From Streptomyces phaeochromogenes (GTDB taxonomy: Bacteria > Actinomycetota > Actinomycetes > Streptomycetales > Streptomycetaceae), in the NCBI RefSeq assembly GCF_001418655.1, contig NZ_LIQZ01000070.1, positions 1 through 64,000 of the forward strand: DNA of 64,000 bases. The letters are read 5' to 3'. Position numbers and translations under genes: made by a program. Below are positions 37,277 to 46,268 of this stretch, in pieces. The stretch's first letter is position 1, and every line of letters begins with the position of its first letter. The notes beneath the pieces were generated by a model that ran no database searches, was not told where the DNA came from, and worked only from the letters and a program-made list of their open reading frames with translations.

Positions 37277-38628
37277 GAGCCACCGCCCCCTGCCGTGCTT
37301 CCCGTCGACGCGACCCCGTTGCGCTGTCGGTCGGCCTCCCGCCACAGGTCGGCCAGGCCCGTGCCCGGCGGTACGGCCAGGGCGGTCCAGCCCGCCTCGC
37401 GCAGCATCCGAAGCCGCTCCTCGCTCTGTTCGTCGGCCGCGCCGCGCACCCACGTCTCACTGTCCAGCAGGAAGGCCACGGCCCCGCCGCTGCGCTGACG
37501 CATCTTGGCGAGCACGGTCGCCTGCTCCTCGTCCAGGTCGCCGAGGAAGGCCACCAGCAGCCCCTCGTTGCCACCCCGCAGAACGTCGTACGCCCGTGAC
37601 AGGCCCGTACCGTCGGAGTGGTCGATCACCGCGAGGGTGTCCATCATCAGCCCGGCGGCGTCCGCGGACTCCTGGCTGGCGCCGGCGAATCCGTCGGCGC
37701 CCTCGCCGGGCACCGAGGTGCCCGTGTCGGTCAGCAGCCGTACCGAAAAGCCCCGCTCCAGCATGTGCACCAGCGTGGACGCCGTGCCCGACACCGCCCA
37801 TTCGAAGGCCGAGTCCGGGCCCGCGCCGTCAAAGGCGATGCCCCGGGTGTCGAGGAGCACCGTGCAGCGGGACCGCTGCGGCTGCTCCTCGCGGCGCACC
37901 ATCAACTCGCCGTAGCGCGCGGTCAGACGCCAGTGGACCCGGCGCAGATCGTCGCCGTAGCGATAGCCGCGAGGTATCACGTCGTCCTCGCCGGCCAGGG
38001 CCAGCGAGCGCTGCCGCCCGTCGCCGTACCCCTTCGCCTCGCCCGTCAGCCGCACCGGCGGCAGCGCCTCCACGCGCGGGATGACGGTCAGGGTGTCGTA
38101 CGTCGAGAAGGATCGGGTCAGTTCGCACATCCCGAACGGGTCGCTGAGCCGCAGCTGCAGGGGCCCCAGCGGATAGCGGCCACGCAGGTCCGAGCGCACC
38201 CGGTAGGACACCTCGCGACGGCCGCCCGCCTCGACCCGGTCCAGTACGAACCGGGGCCGCGGCCCCAGCACGTACGGAACCCGGTCCTGGAGCATCAACA
38301 GACCCGTGGGCAGCCGCGAGACGTTGTCCATCCGCAGATGGACCCGCGCCTCGGACCCCGAGGGCACCCGCCCCGGGGAGAGGCGACGGCTGCCGGCGAC
38401 CCGGTAGCGCGTGCGGTAGAGCACGGTCGCGCAGACCAGTGGCAGCACGGCGAGCAGCAGCCCGACCCGGAGCAGATCGCTCTGCCCCAGGACGTACGCG
38501 CAGATCGCGGCGGCGATGCCGGCGGCCAGGAAGGACCGACCGCGCGTGGTGAGACCGGCGAGTGCCGTACGCAGCCCGCCCTTGTCCTCCTCGGCCTGCG
38601 CCGTCGGCATCCCCCCGGTGGTCATCAC
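37273..38628 (-). CDS. DUF58 domain protein
   Basis: A 451-aa protein with two N-terminal transmembrane helices (residues about 30-70), a beta-rich middle, and the DUF58/VWA-like region RGYRYGDDLRRVHWRLTARYGELMVRREEQPQ. In such operons DUF58 proteins act with a MoxR AAA+ ATPase, probably in assembly or activation of envelope proteins. The start is GTG 38628 or ATG 38625; the latter overlaps the MoxR stop as TGATG. A C-terminal region contains a possible VWA metal site segment (VLLDTRGIAFDG). Confidence 0.9.
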   Translation of the reverse strand: MMTTGGMPTAQAEEDKGGLRTALAGLTTRGRSFLAAGIAAAICAYVLGQSDLLRVGLLLAVLPLVCATVLYRTRYRVAGSRRLSPGRVPSGSEARVHLRMDNVSRLPTGLLMLQDRVPYVLGPRPRFVLDRVEAGGRREVSYRVRSDLRGRYPLGPLQLRLSDPFGMCELTRSFSTYDTLTVIPRVEALPPVRLTGEAKGYGDGRQRSLALAGEDDVIPRGYRYGDDLRRVHWRLTARYGELMVRREEQPQRSRCTVLLDTRGIAFDGAGPDSAFEWAVSGTASTLVHMLERGFSVRLLTDTGTSVPGEGADGFAGASQESADAAGLMMDTLAVIDHSDGTGLSRAYDVLRGGNEGLLVAFLGDLDEEQATVLAKMRQRSGGAVAFLLDSETWVRGAADEQSEERLRMLREAGWTALAVPPGTGLADLWREADRQRNGVASTGSTAGGGGS

Positions 38629-39662
38629 AGCCTCCGGGGCGGCTGCTGGCCGAAGGCGGACGAGCCCCGGCCCATCCCCAGACCGCTCGGCGACTGGGGC
38701 GCCGCGGGCACGGGCGTGCGCTGGAGGATCTCCAGGACGACCTGCTCGGCCGTACGACGGTTCAACTGCGCCTGGGCGGTGGGCAGCAGCCGGTGGGCCA
38801 GGACCGCCACCGCGAGGGCCTGGATGTCGTCCGGCAGTGCGTACTCCCGGCCGCTGAGGGCCGCCGACGCCTTCGCCGCGCGCAGCAGGTGCAGCGTGGC
38901 ACGCGGCGAGGCGCCGAGTCTCAGGTCCGGATGCGTACGCGTGGCGGCGACCAGGTCCACGGCGTACCGCCGCACCGGGTCGGCGACGTGGACGTTGCGG
39001 ACCGCGTCGATGAGCTTCACGATCTCGTGCGCGTGCGCCACCGGCTGGAGGTCGTCCAGGGGGGACGCACCGCCGTGGATGTCCAGCATCTGCAGTTCGG
39101 CCTCCGCGCTGGGATAGCCGATGGAGACCCGGGCCATGAAACGGTCGCGCTGCGCCTCCGGCAGCGGGTAGGTGCCCTCCATCTCGACCGGGTTCTGCGT
39201 CGCCACCACCATGAACGGGCTGGGCAGCTCGTAGGTCGTGCCGTCGATGGTTACCTGGCGCTCCTCCATGGACTCCAGAAGCGCCGACTGCGTCTTGGGC
39301 GACGCGCGGTTGATCTCGTCGCCGATCACGATCTGCGCGAAGATCGCACCCGGTTTGAACTCGAAGTCCCTGCGCTGCTGATCCCAGATGGACACACCTG
39401 TGATGTCCGAGGGCAGCAGGTCGGGCGTGAACTGAATACGCCGCACTGAGCAGTCGATGGACCGCGCAAGTGCCTTGGCCAGCATGGTCTTGCCGACGCC
39501 GGGGACATCCTCGATCAGAAGATGCCCCTCGGCGAGCAGTACGGTCAGCGAAAGCCGTACGACCTCAGGCTTGCCCTCGATCACTTCCTCCACCGAACTG
39601 CGGACTCTCTCCACAGTGGCGGTCAGATCTGTAAGGCTCGCTCGATCGTCATAGGTCGTCAC
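38625..39662 (-). CDS. MoxR-family AAA+ ATPase
   Basis: A 345-aa AAA+ ATPase. Walker A is EDVPGVGKTMLAKALA, Walker B is VIGDEINRASPKTQSALLESMEE, sensor 1 is VVATQNPVEMEGTYPLPEAQRDRF, and the C-terminal lid contains GASPRATLHLLRAAKASAAL. MoxR proteins act as chaperones activating partners with VWA or DUF58 domains, here the next gene. GTG at 39662 follows GAGGAGGG; the open frame to 39740 lacks a ribosome site. It is the first gene of the MoxR-DUF58-transglutaminase operon. Confidence 0.94.
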   Translation of the reverse strand: MTTYDDRASLTDLTATVERVRSSVEEVIEGKPEVVRLSLTVLLAEGHLLIEDVPGVGKTMLAKALARSIDCSVRRIQFTPDLLPSDITGVSIWDQQRRDFEFKPGAIFAQIVIGDEINRASPKTQSALLESMEERQVTIDGTTYELPSPFMVVATQNPVEMEGTYPLPEAQRDRFMARVSIGYPSAEAELQMLDIHGGASPLDDLQPVAHAHEIVKLIDAVRNVHVADPVRRYAVDLVAATRTHPDLRLGASPRATLHLLRAAKASAALSGREYALPDDIQALAVAVLAHRLLPTAQAQLNRRTAEQVVLEILQRTPVPAAPQSPSGLGMGRGSSAFGQQPPRRL

Positions 39663-39866
39663 CCGGCCCTCCTCGGCCCGTTCTTTCCCGGGCCGACGCT
39701 CTGCGATGCGGACCGGCCCACCCCGAAACACGGACACCACGCGCGAATAGTTCCGCGTGACGCCACACCCGCATTCTTGTTGCCGTTACCTGTTCGTGTC
39801 ACTCGCCTGTGGATAAGTGGCCGCGATATGTCACGGCCTGGGGTCTTTGAGAGGGTCCAACTCGCG

Positions 39867-40415
39867 TCAGGTGGGGTCTATCTCACGCAGCAGGCCCGTC
39901 TTCACATCGAACACGAAACCACGTACGTCGTCCGTGTGCAGAAGGAATGGGGAGGTGCGCACCCGCTGCATGGACTGCCGCACGTCCTGTTCGACGTCCC
40001 GGAAGGCCTCCACGGCCCATGCCGGGCGCTGGCCGACCTCCATCTCCAGGTCGTGCCGGAAGTCCTCGGTGAGGGACTCCAGGCCGCAGCCGGTGTGGTG
40101 GATCAGTACGACACTGCGGGTGCCGAGCGCGCGCTGGCTGATGGTGAGGGAGCGGATCACGTCGTCGGTGACCACGCCTCCCGCGTTACGGATGGTGTGG
40201 CAGTCGCCGAGCTCCAGGCCCAGCGCGTCGTGCAGGTCGAGGCGGGCGTCCATACATGCCACGACCGCGACGTGCAGCACGGGACGGGCGTCCATGCCGG
40301 GGTCGGTGAACGCGGCGGCGTACCGCTCGTTCGCCTCGACGAGGCGGTCGGTGACGGTGCCGCCGTTGGATATGGCGTCTCCGGGCTCTGTGGGAACGGA
40401 TGCGGAAGTCGTCAT
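39867..40415 (-). CDS. Beta-class carbonic anhydrase
   Basis: A 182-aa enzyme that interconverts CO2 and bicarbonate. Zinc ligands and the catalytic dyad are visible: Cys54, Asp56 and Arg58 in ACMDARLD, and His107 and Cys110 in HHTGCG. The size fits the short beta-CA subgroup common in actinobacteria. The ATG at 40415 has no ribosome site and is preceded by an A+T-rich stretch (TTATAGAT), so transcription may begin very near the start codon; GTG 40436 would add seven residues. It is divergent from the dcw cluster. Confidence 0.92.
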   Translation of the reverse strand: MTTSASVPTEPGDAISNGGTVTDRLVEANERYAAAFTDPGMDARPVLHVAVVACMDARLDLHDALGLELGDCHTIRNAGGVVTDDVIRSLTISQRALGTRSVVLIHHTGCGLESLTEDFRHDLEMEVGQRPAWAVEAFRDVEQDVRQSMQRVRTSPFLLHTDDVRGFVFDVKTGLLREIDPT

Positions 40416-40591
40416 ATCTATAACGGTAGTGGTCACACGCGGTCCGGGCCTGCTGTGAGAGGGGACAAAGAACATCAATGAGCGTTGTTGTGAGGTAACC
40501 CACAAGGGTGGATCGACTACGCCCGTACGGGTGGAAAAACCCGGTTTGGTGCTTCATCCGGGCCGAGAGTCGCGACGCGCAGGCCGGTTCG

Positions 40592-40619
40592 TTGACCGCG
40601 GGAGACCGTGGACTAAAGT
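40592..40619 (+). promoter_or_regulatory. Promoter at the head of the dcw cluster
   Basis: TTGACC (40592-40597) and TAAAGT (40614-40619) are separated by 16 bp, close to the vegetative consensus. The transcript would start near 40626, about 210 bases before rsmH. The 421-bp gap 40416-40836 contains no other supported feature; a 110-codon open frame there has no ribosome site or homology I recognise. Confidence 0.65.
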
Positions 40620-40836
40620 GGCGCGAAGCGGGAGACGGACGCTCTCCCTGCTGGACTGCTACCCCCGGAGGACCGGTGACGAGCCGGGATCTCCCCACGT
40701 GCGCGGCGCGTACGTACGGCTCGGCCTCCTCCCGCTCCCGGTCGGCTGACGCTTCCGGCGCCGGCAGGCCTCCCCTTCACGGAGCGGGCGGGGACCCGGC
40801 GGTGCGTGCGCGCGGTGCCGGACCTGAGAGGGCCCC

Positions 40837-41793
40837 TTGACCCAGAGCCGACATGTTCCGGTGATGCTCCAGCGATGCCTGGACATGTTGGCACCAGCGC
40901 TGGAGAGGCCGGGAGCGGTCGTCGTCGACTGCACGCTCGGCCTCGGCGGCCACAGCGAGGCTCTGCTCAGCCGGTTCCCGGAAGCCCGTCTCGTCGCCCT
41001 GGACCGGGACAAGGAGGCGCTGCGCCTCTCCGGAGAGCGGCTCGCCCCCTTCGGCGACCGGGCCACCCTGGTGCACGCGGTGTACGACGAACTCCCCGAC
41101 GTGCTCGACCGCCTGGACCTCCCGCGCGTCCAGGGCGTCCTCTTCGACCTCGGCGTCTCCTCCATGCAGCTCGACGAGGCCGACCGCGGCTTCGCGTACG
41201 CCCAGGACGCCCCGCTCGACATGCGCATGGACCAGACGACCGGCATCAGCGCGGCCGAGGTGCTCAACACCTACCCGGCGGGCGAACTCGTCCGGATCCT
41301 CAGGGCGTACGGCGAGGAGAAGCAGGCCAAGCGGATCGTGTCCGCGGTCGTGCGCGAACGCGACAAGGACCCCTTCAGCAACAGCGCGCGGCTCGTCGAG
41401 CTGATCCGCGACTCCCTGCCGCAGGCCGCCAAGCGCACCGGCGGCAACCCCGCCAAGCGCACCTTCCAGGCGCTGCGCATCGAGGTCAACGGCGAACTCA
41501 CCGTCCTGGAGAGGGCGATCCCCGCCGCCGTGACGTCACTCGCCGTCGGCGGCCGGATCGCCGTGCTGTCCTACCACTCCCTGGAGGACCGGCTCGTCAA
41601 GCAGGTGTTCGCCGCGGGAGCCGCCAACACCGCACCACCGGGCCTGCCGGTCGTCCCCGAGCGCTACCAGCCCCGGCTCAAGCTTCTGACGCGCGGTGCC
41701 GAACTCCCCAGCGAGGAAGAGGTCGCGGAGAACCGGCGCGCCGCCCCGGCGCGGCTGCGCGGGGCGCAGCGCATCAGGGAGGACGCCGAGTGA
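40837..41793 (+). CDS. rsmH: 16S rRNA (cytosine1402-N4)-methyltransferase RsmH
   Basis: A 318-aa SAM-dependent methyltransferase (formerly MraW) acting on 16S rRNA. It begins [18 protein letters not shown], has the SAM motif [16 protein letters not shown], then [47 protein letters not shown] and [12 protein letters not shown] near the end. The start is TTG at 40837 with GAGAGGG upstream; no better ATG or GTG exists before the conserved HVPVML. It heads the dcw cluster, without the mraZ gene that precedes it in many bacteria. Confidence 0.95.
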   Translation: MTQSRHVPVMLQRCLDMLAPALERPGAVVVDCTLGLGGHSEALLSRFPEARLVALDRDKEALRLSGERLAPFGDRATLVHAVYDELPDVLDRLDLPRVQGVLFDLGVSSMQLDEADRGFAYAQDAPLDMRMDQTTGISAAEVLNTYPAGELVRILRAYGEEKQAKRIVSAVVRERDKDPFSNSARLVELIRDSLPQAAKRTGGNPAKRTFQALRIEVNGELTVLERAIPAAVTSLAVGGRIAVLSYHSLEDRLVKQVFAAGAANTAPPGLPVVPERYQPRLKLLTRGAELPSEEEVAENRRAAPARLRGAQRIREDAE

Positions 41794-41809
41794 CGGGAGG
41801 GTGTGTGAG

Positions 41810-41893
41810 TTGGACAACCGAACTCACCGGACGCGTGGGTCGCAGGCCCGGACCCATCGGCCGGGAACACCGGCTCAGCGGGAGGGCGAGTGA
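41810..41893 (+). CDS. Possible 27-codon ORF between rsmH and ftsL
   Basis: A TTG at 41810 has GGGAGG at 41795-41800 in front, and the frame ends at TGA 41891-41893, overlapping the ftsL GTG as GTGA. The product is 27 residues, very basic (starts MDNRTHRTRG). In another frame GTG 41790, overlapping the rsmH stop as GTGA, opens a 35-codon ORF to 41897. Third-position G+C is about 74 % and 71 %, below normal for this genome, so neither is secure; they may only relay ribosomes. Confidence 0.25.
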   Translation: MDNRTHRTRGSQARTHRPGTPAQREGE

Positions 41894-42480
41894 GTAGCAG
41901 ACCCGAACTGCGGGGGAGGGCGGCCCGGCTCGCGCGACTCTTCCCGACGGGCCCCGGACAGGCCGCCCGTACCCCCTTCGTGCTCCTGGTCGTGCTGCTG
42001 CTCGGCGGCGGCCTGATCGGACTCCTGGTCCTGAACTCCGCGCTCAGCGAAGGGTCGTTCCAGCTCGACGACCTCCAGCGGGACACCAAGAGCCTCACCG
42101 ACGAGGAGCAGGCGCTCCAGCGGGACGTGGACGCCTACTCCGCCCCCGACGCCCTTCAGCGCCGCGCCCGCGAGCTGGGCATGGTGCCCGGCGGCGACCC
42201 GGCCTTCCTCAACCCCGACGGCAGCGTCCGCGGTGTGCCCAGCGCCGCCGCCGAGCAGTCGTCCGTGTCCGTCCCCGTGGTCCGCCCGCCCGACGTGCTC
42301 CTCCCCTCACCGTCTCCGACGCCCACCGAGAGCCAGGCACCCGCCGGGCCCCCGACGCCCGCCGAGACCCCGGCACCCACCGCGCCCGCCGTGCCCACCG
42401 CGGCGCCCGAACCGGTCGCCGAGACGGTCACCGAGCCGTCCACCCAGCCCGCGCAGCCCGCTACGAATCCCGGCAGGTGA
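41890..42480 (+). CDS. ftsL: Cell division protein FtsL
   Basis: A 196-aa bitopic membrane protein. A short basic cytoplasmic N-terminus precedes one transmembrane helix (TPFVLLVVLLLGGGLIGLLVL, residues about 33-53). An extracytoplasmic coiled coil follows (QLDDLQRDTKSLTDEEQALQRDVDAY), which would pair with FtsB/DivIC-type partners. The last 80 residues are Pro/Ala/Thr rich and probably extended. GTG at 41890 has GGAGG at 41881-41885. It overlaps ftsI as GTGA, consistent with joint assembly of the septal synthase complex. Confidence 0.9.
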   Translation: MSSRPELRGRAARLARLFPTGPGQAARTPFVLLVVLLLGGGLIGLLVLNSALSEGSFQLDDLQRDTKSLTDEEQALQRDVDAYSAPDALQRRARELGMVPGGDPAFLNPDGSVRGVPSAAAEQSSVSVPVVRPPDVLLPSPSPTPTESQAPAGPPTPAETPAPTAPAVPTAAPEPVAETVTEPSTQPAQPATNPGR

Positions 42481-44444
42481 CGGAAGTGTCCGACAGGGAA
42501 CCCCCGCGCCGCCGGGTGCCCTCGCCCGCCAGGCCCGTACGGCCCGGCAGCCAGCGGCGGCCGGGACCGGGCGCACGCCCCGCCCGCCGTCCGGCTCCCT
42601 CGCGAGGCCAGGGCCAGGGCCCGCGTGCCATCCGCCTCGGCAGCCCCCGCCCGCGGCTGCGCCTGGTCAGCCTCGCCCTGGCCCTCGTACTGATCGCCTT
42701 CGTCGTCCGGCTCCTCCAGGTGCAGGCCGTCGACGCGAGCGAGTACACCGCCAAGGCCGAGAAGAACCGGTACCTCAGCCGCACCCTGGCCGCCGAGCGC
42801 GGCGGGATCACGGACCGCAACGGCGTCGACCTCGCGATCAGCGTGGACGCCAACGACATCACCGCCGACCCCACCCTGTTCACGCGGAAGGCGACGAAGA
42901 TCGGCGACGCCCCCGAGCAGGCCGCCGCCCTGCTCGGCCCGATCCTCGACAAGGACCCCGACGAACTCGCCGCGAAGCTCCGCACCAAGAACACCCGGTA
43001 CGTCGTGCTCGCCCGGCGCCAGACCCCCCAGGTCTGGACGCAGATCAAGGACCTGAAGAGCACGCTCGCCGACAAGGCGGGCGAGGACGGGTCGGAGGTG
43101 AACGTCCTGGCGGGCGTCCTCCAGGAGCCCAGCAGCAAGCGGGTCTATCCGAACGGCGAGCTCGGCGCCGGGATACTGGGCTGGGTCAACGCCGACGGCA
43201 AGGGCGGCGGCGGCATCGAGCAGCAGCTGAACAAGGAGCTGTCGGGCAAGGACGGCGAGATCCGCTACGCCCAGTCCGGCGGCCGGCAGGTGCCGACCGC
43301 GGGCTCCACCGAGAAGCCCGCCGTGGCCGGTTCCGAGGTCGAGCTGACCATCGACCGCGACATCCAGTGGGCCGCCCAGAACGCCATCGCCGAACAGGTG
43401 AAGGAGTCCGAGGCGGACCGCGGGTACGTCATAGTGCAGGACAACAAGACCGGCGAGATCCTCGCGATGGCCAACTCGCCCGGCTTCGACCCCAACGACC
43501 TCTCCAAGGCCGACGGGAACGCCCTGCACAACTGGGGCCTCGAAGACGCCTACGAGCCCGGCTCGACCGCCAAGGTCATGTCGATGGCCGCCGTCCTGGA
43601 GGAGGACGCCGCCACGCCCGCCACGCACGTGACCGTGCCGAACCGGCTGCACCGCGGCGACCGGCTCTTCCGCGACGACATCGACCACCCGACCTGGTAC
43701 CTGACGCTCAACGGCGTCCTCGCCAAGTCCAGCAACATCGGCACCATCCTGGCCACCGGCCAGCTGGGCAAGACGCAGCAGGAGGCCAACCAGGTCCTCT
43801 ACTCGTATCTGCGCAAGTTCGGCATCGGCGACTACACGGGTCTCGGCTTCCCCGGCGAGACGAGGGGCATCCTCGCGCCCGCCGGCCAGTGGTCGACCTC
43901 CCAGCAGTACACGATTCCTTTCGGCCAGGGTGTGTCGATCAACGCGATGCAGGCGGCCTCCGTCTACTCGACGATCGCCAACGGCGGCGTCCGGATCGAA
44001 CCGACCCTGGTCCGCGGCACGAAGGGTCCCGACGGACGCTTCACCCCGGCCGCCAAGCCCAAGGAGACACGGGTCGTCAGCGAGAAGACGGCGAAGACCC
44101 TGGCGCAGATGCTGGAGTCCGTCGTGGACGACCGGGAGGGTACGGGCACCAAAGCGCGTATCCCCGGCTACCGCGTCGCGGGCAAGACCGGCACGGCCAA
44201 CCGTGTGGATCCGGCCACCGGCCGCTACCACGGCTATACCTCTTCCTTCGCCGGATTCGCGCCCGCGGACAACCCCCGGGTGACCGTCTACTGCGCCATC
44301 CAGAACGCCACCAAGGGGAGCTACTTCGGCGGTCAGATCTGTGGGCCCGTCTACAAGGAGGTCCTGGAGTTCGCCCTGAAGACCCTCCAGGTGCCGCCCA
44401 CCGGGGCCCAGGCCGCCAGACTTCCCGTCACTTTCACGCCCTGA
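42477..44444 (+). CDS. ftsI: Septal penicillin-binding protein 3 (FtsI)
   Basis: A 655-aa class B penicillin-binding protein, the transpeptidase of septal peptidoglycan. After a Pro/Arg-rich cytoplasmic segment of about 60 residues there is one membrane helix (LRLVSLALALVLIAFVVRLL). The dimerisation domain contains AAERGGITDRNGVDLAIS. The catalytic Ser363 is in GSTAKVMS, followed by S418-S419-N420 (KSSNIG) and the K570-T-G-T motif in VAGKTGTAN. GTG at 42477 overlaps the ftsL stop. It acts with FtsW and FtsQ/FtsL at sporulation and vegetative septa. Confidence 0.96.
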   Translation: MTEVSDREPPRRRVPSPARPVRPGSQRRPGPGARPARRPAPSRGQGQGPRAIRLGSPRPRLRLVSLALALVLIAFVVRLLQVQAVDASEYTAKAEKNRYLSRTLAAERGGITDRNGVDLAISVDANDITADPTLFTRKATKIGDAPEQAAALLGPILDKDPDELAAKLRTKNTRYVVLARRQTPQVWTQIKDLKSTLADKAGEDGSEVNVLAGVLQEPSSKRVYPNGELGAGILGWVNADGKGGGGIEQQLNKELSGKDGEIRYAQSGGRQVPTAGSTEKPAVAGSEVELTIDRDIQWAAQNAIAEQVKESEADRGYVIVQDNKTGEILAMANSPGFDPNDLSKADGNALHNWGLEDAYEPGSTAKVMSMAAVLEEDAATPATHVTVPNRLHRGDRLFRDDIDHPTWYLTLNGVLAKSSNIGTILATGQLGKTQQEANQVLYSYLRKFGIGDYTGLGFPGETRGILAPAGQWSTSQQYTIPFGQGVSINAMQAASVYSTIANGGVRIEPTLVRGTKGPDGRFTPAAKPKETRVVSEKTAKTLAQMLESVVDDREGTGTKARIPGYRVAGKTGTANRVDPATGRYHGYTSSFAGFAPADNPRVTVYCAIQNATKGSYFGGQICGPVYKEVLEFALKTLQVPPTGAQAARLPVTFTP

Positions 44445-44616
44445 ACAGTCCTGACCAGCCCCGACCAGTCCCGCGCCAGCTCCGACCAGTCCCGCACCAG
44501 CCCGGGCCGGGCCCTCATCGGCACCGACCGGAACGCCATGCTCCAGCACCCCGGATCACCGACCAGGAACAGCTCGTGACAACGATCACTCCCGACCCCG
44601 GGAACCGCGGCACGCC

Positions 44617-44660
44617 GCACACCCCGCCACGCCCCTCGCTTCGCTCCGGCGGGGGTGTGC
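44617..44660. repeat. Stem-loop between ftsI and murE
   Basis: GCACACCCCGCC at 44617-44628 pairs with 44648-44660 with one bulged G, enclosing a 19-nt loop. It lies in the 278-bp ftsI-murE region, which also has repeated GACCAGTCCCG units at 44462-44492. It may be a terminator, an RNA boundary, or coding sequence if murE starts early. Confidence 0.5.
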
Positions 44661-44722
44661 CCGGTACGCTCACCGCCGTGCCACACGCTGATCAGTCCCA
44701 AACCACCCAGAAGGGCGTTCCT

Positions 44723-46264
44723 GTGACATATCCGGGGCCGCCGCGACCGGTTCAGAACTCCGCCACACCCCTCGCGGAGCTGGTGGCGGTAGTCGCCGAT
44801 CAGATGGCGGCTCCGGCGCCGCAGGGCGCGCAGGGCGCCGTCGAGGTCACGGGCATCACCCATGACTCCCGGGCCGTGCGCCCCGGCGACCTCTACGCCG
44901 CGCTGCCCGGCGCCCGGATGCACGGCGCCGACTTCGTGACGCAGGCGGCCGGCCTCGGCGCCGCCGCCGTGCTGACCGACCCGACGGGCGCCGAGCGCGC
45001 GACGGCCACCGGTCTGCCGGTCCTCGTCGTCGACGACCCGCGCCGGACGATGGGTGAGCTGGCCGCCTCGATCTACGGCCACCCGGGTCCCGACCTGCTC
45101 CAGATCGGCATCACCGGTACGTCCGGCAAGACCACCACGGCGTACCTCGTCGAGGGTGGTCTGAAGACGGTCCGCAGCACCGGGCTCATCGGCACCGTGG
45201 AGATGCGCATCGGCGACGAGCGCATCAAGTCGGAGCGCACGACGCCCGAAGCGACCGATCTCCAGGCGCTGTTCGCGGTCATGCGCGAGCGCGGCGTCGA
45301 CGCGGTCGCCATGGAGGTCTCCAGCCACGCGCTGGTCCTCGGCCGGGTCGACGGCTGCATCTTCGACATCGCGGTCTTCACCAACCTCAGCCCGGAACAC
45401 ATGGAGTTCCACTCCGACATGGAGGACTACTTCCGGGCCAAGGCACAGCTGTTCACGCCGGAACGCAGCAGGCTCGGCGTGGTCAACCTCGACGACGAGT
45501 ACGGACGCAGGCTCGCCAAGGAGGCCACGGTGCCCGTGGTGACGTTCTCCGCGGAGGGCCACCCGGACGCCGACTGGCGGGCCGAGGAGGTCCAGGTCCG
45601 CCCGATGGACTCGGTCTTCGTGGCGGTCGGCCCCAAGGGCGAGCGCATCATCGCCAAGTCGCCGCTCGCGGGCCCCTTCAACGTCGCAAACACCCTCGCC
45701 GCGATCGTCTCCCTCGCCGTCGCCGGGCTCGACCCGCAGACGGCCGCGGACGGCATCGCCGCCGTACCGGGCGTGCCGGGCCGGCTGGAGCGCGTGGACG
45801 CCGGACAGCCGTACCTCGCGGTCGTCGACTACGCGCACAAGACCGACGCCGTGGAGTCCGTGCTGCGGGCCCTGCGCAAGGTCACCGAGGGCCGACTGCA
45901 CATCGTCCTCGGCTGTGGCGGGGACCGGGACAAGACCAAGCGGATGCCCATGGGCGCCGCCGCGGCCCGGCTCGCCGACACCGCCGTACTGACATCGGAC
46001 AACCCCCGCTCCGAGGACCCCCTCGCGATCCTCGCCACGATGCTCGCGGGTGCCGCCGAGGTACCGGCGTACGAGCGCGGAGAGGTCCAGGTCTTCGAGG
46101 ACCGGGCCGCCGCGATCGCCGCGGCCGTCGCCCGCGCACAGCCGGGCGACACGGTGCTGGTCGCGGGCAAGGGTCATGAGCAGGGCCAGGACATCGCCGG
46201 AGTGGTCCGTCCCTTCGACGACCGCCAGGTGCTTCGCGAAGCTATCCAGAAGACCCAGGGATGA
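44723..46264 (+). CDS. murE: UDP-MurNAc-tripeptide ligase MurE
   Basis: A Mur ligase of about 513 aa adding diaminopimelate to UDP-MurNAc-L-Ala-D-Glu in the cytoplasm. Motifs are ITHDSRAVRPGDLYAALPG, the ATP loop ITGTSGKTTTAYLVEGG, MEVSSHAL, NPRSEDPLAI (the DAP-recognition region in place of the lysine-type sequence) and VAGKGHEQGQ. Start choice is uncertain: GTG 44723 follows AGAAGGG and gives normal family length. GTG 44678 sits at the right distance from a TACGCT box for a leaderless mRNA, and GTG 44576 would add 49 low-complexity residues. Confidence 0.93.
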   Translation: MTYPGPPRPVQNSATPLAELVAVVADQMAAPAPQGAQGAVEVTGITHDSRAVRPGDLYAALPGARMHGADFVTQAAGLGAAAVLTDPTGAERATATGLPVLVVDDPRRTMGELAASIYGHPGPDLLQIGITGTSGKTTTAYLVEGGLKTVRSTGLIGTVEMRIGDERIKSERTTPEATDLQALFAVMRERGVDAVAMEVSSHALVLGRVDGCIFDIAVFTNLSPEHMEFHSDMEDYFRAKAQLFTPERSRLGVVNLDDEYGRRLAKEATVPVVTFSAEGHPDADWRAEEVQVRPMDSVFVAVGPKGERIIAKSPLAGPFNVANTLAAIVSLAVAGLDPQTAADGIAAVPGVPGRLERVDAGQPYLAVVDYAHKTDAVESVLRALRKVTEGRLHIVLGCGGDRDKTKRMPMGAAAARLADTAVLTSDNPRSEDPLAILATMLAGAAEVPAYERGEVQVFEDRAAAIAAAVARAQPGDTVLVAGKGHEQGQDIAGVVRPFDDRQVLREAIQKTQG

Positions 46265-46268
46265 ACTT

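Noticed and set aside
35039..37498. 819-codon rightward frame opposite the transglutaminase gene
   Set aside because: It is a long antisense shadow; the leftward frame has clear transglutaminase motifs and operon overlaps.
40508..40840. 110-codon ORF before rsmH
   Set aside because: No ribosome site or homology; the dcw promoter lies inside it.
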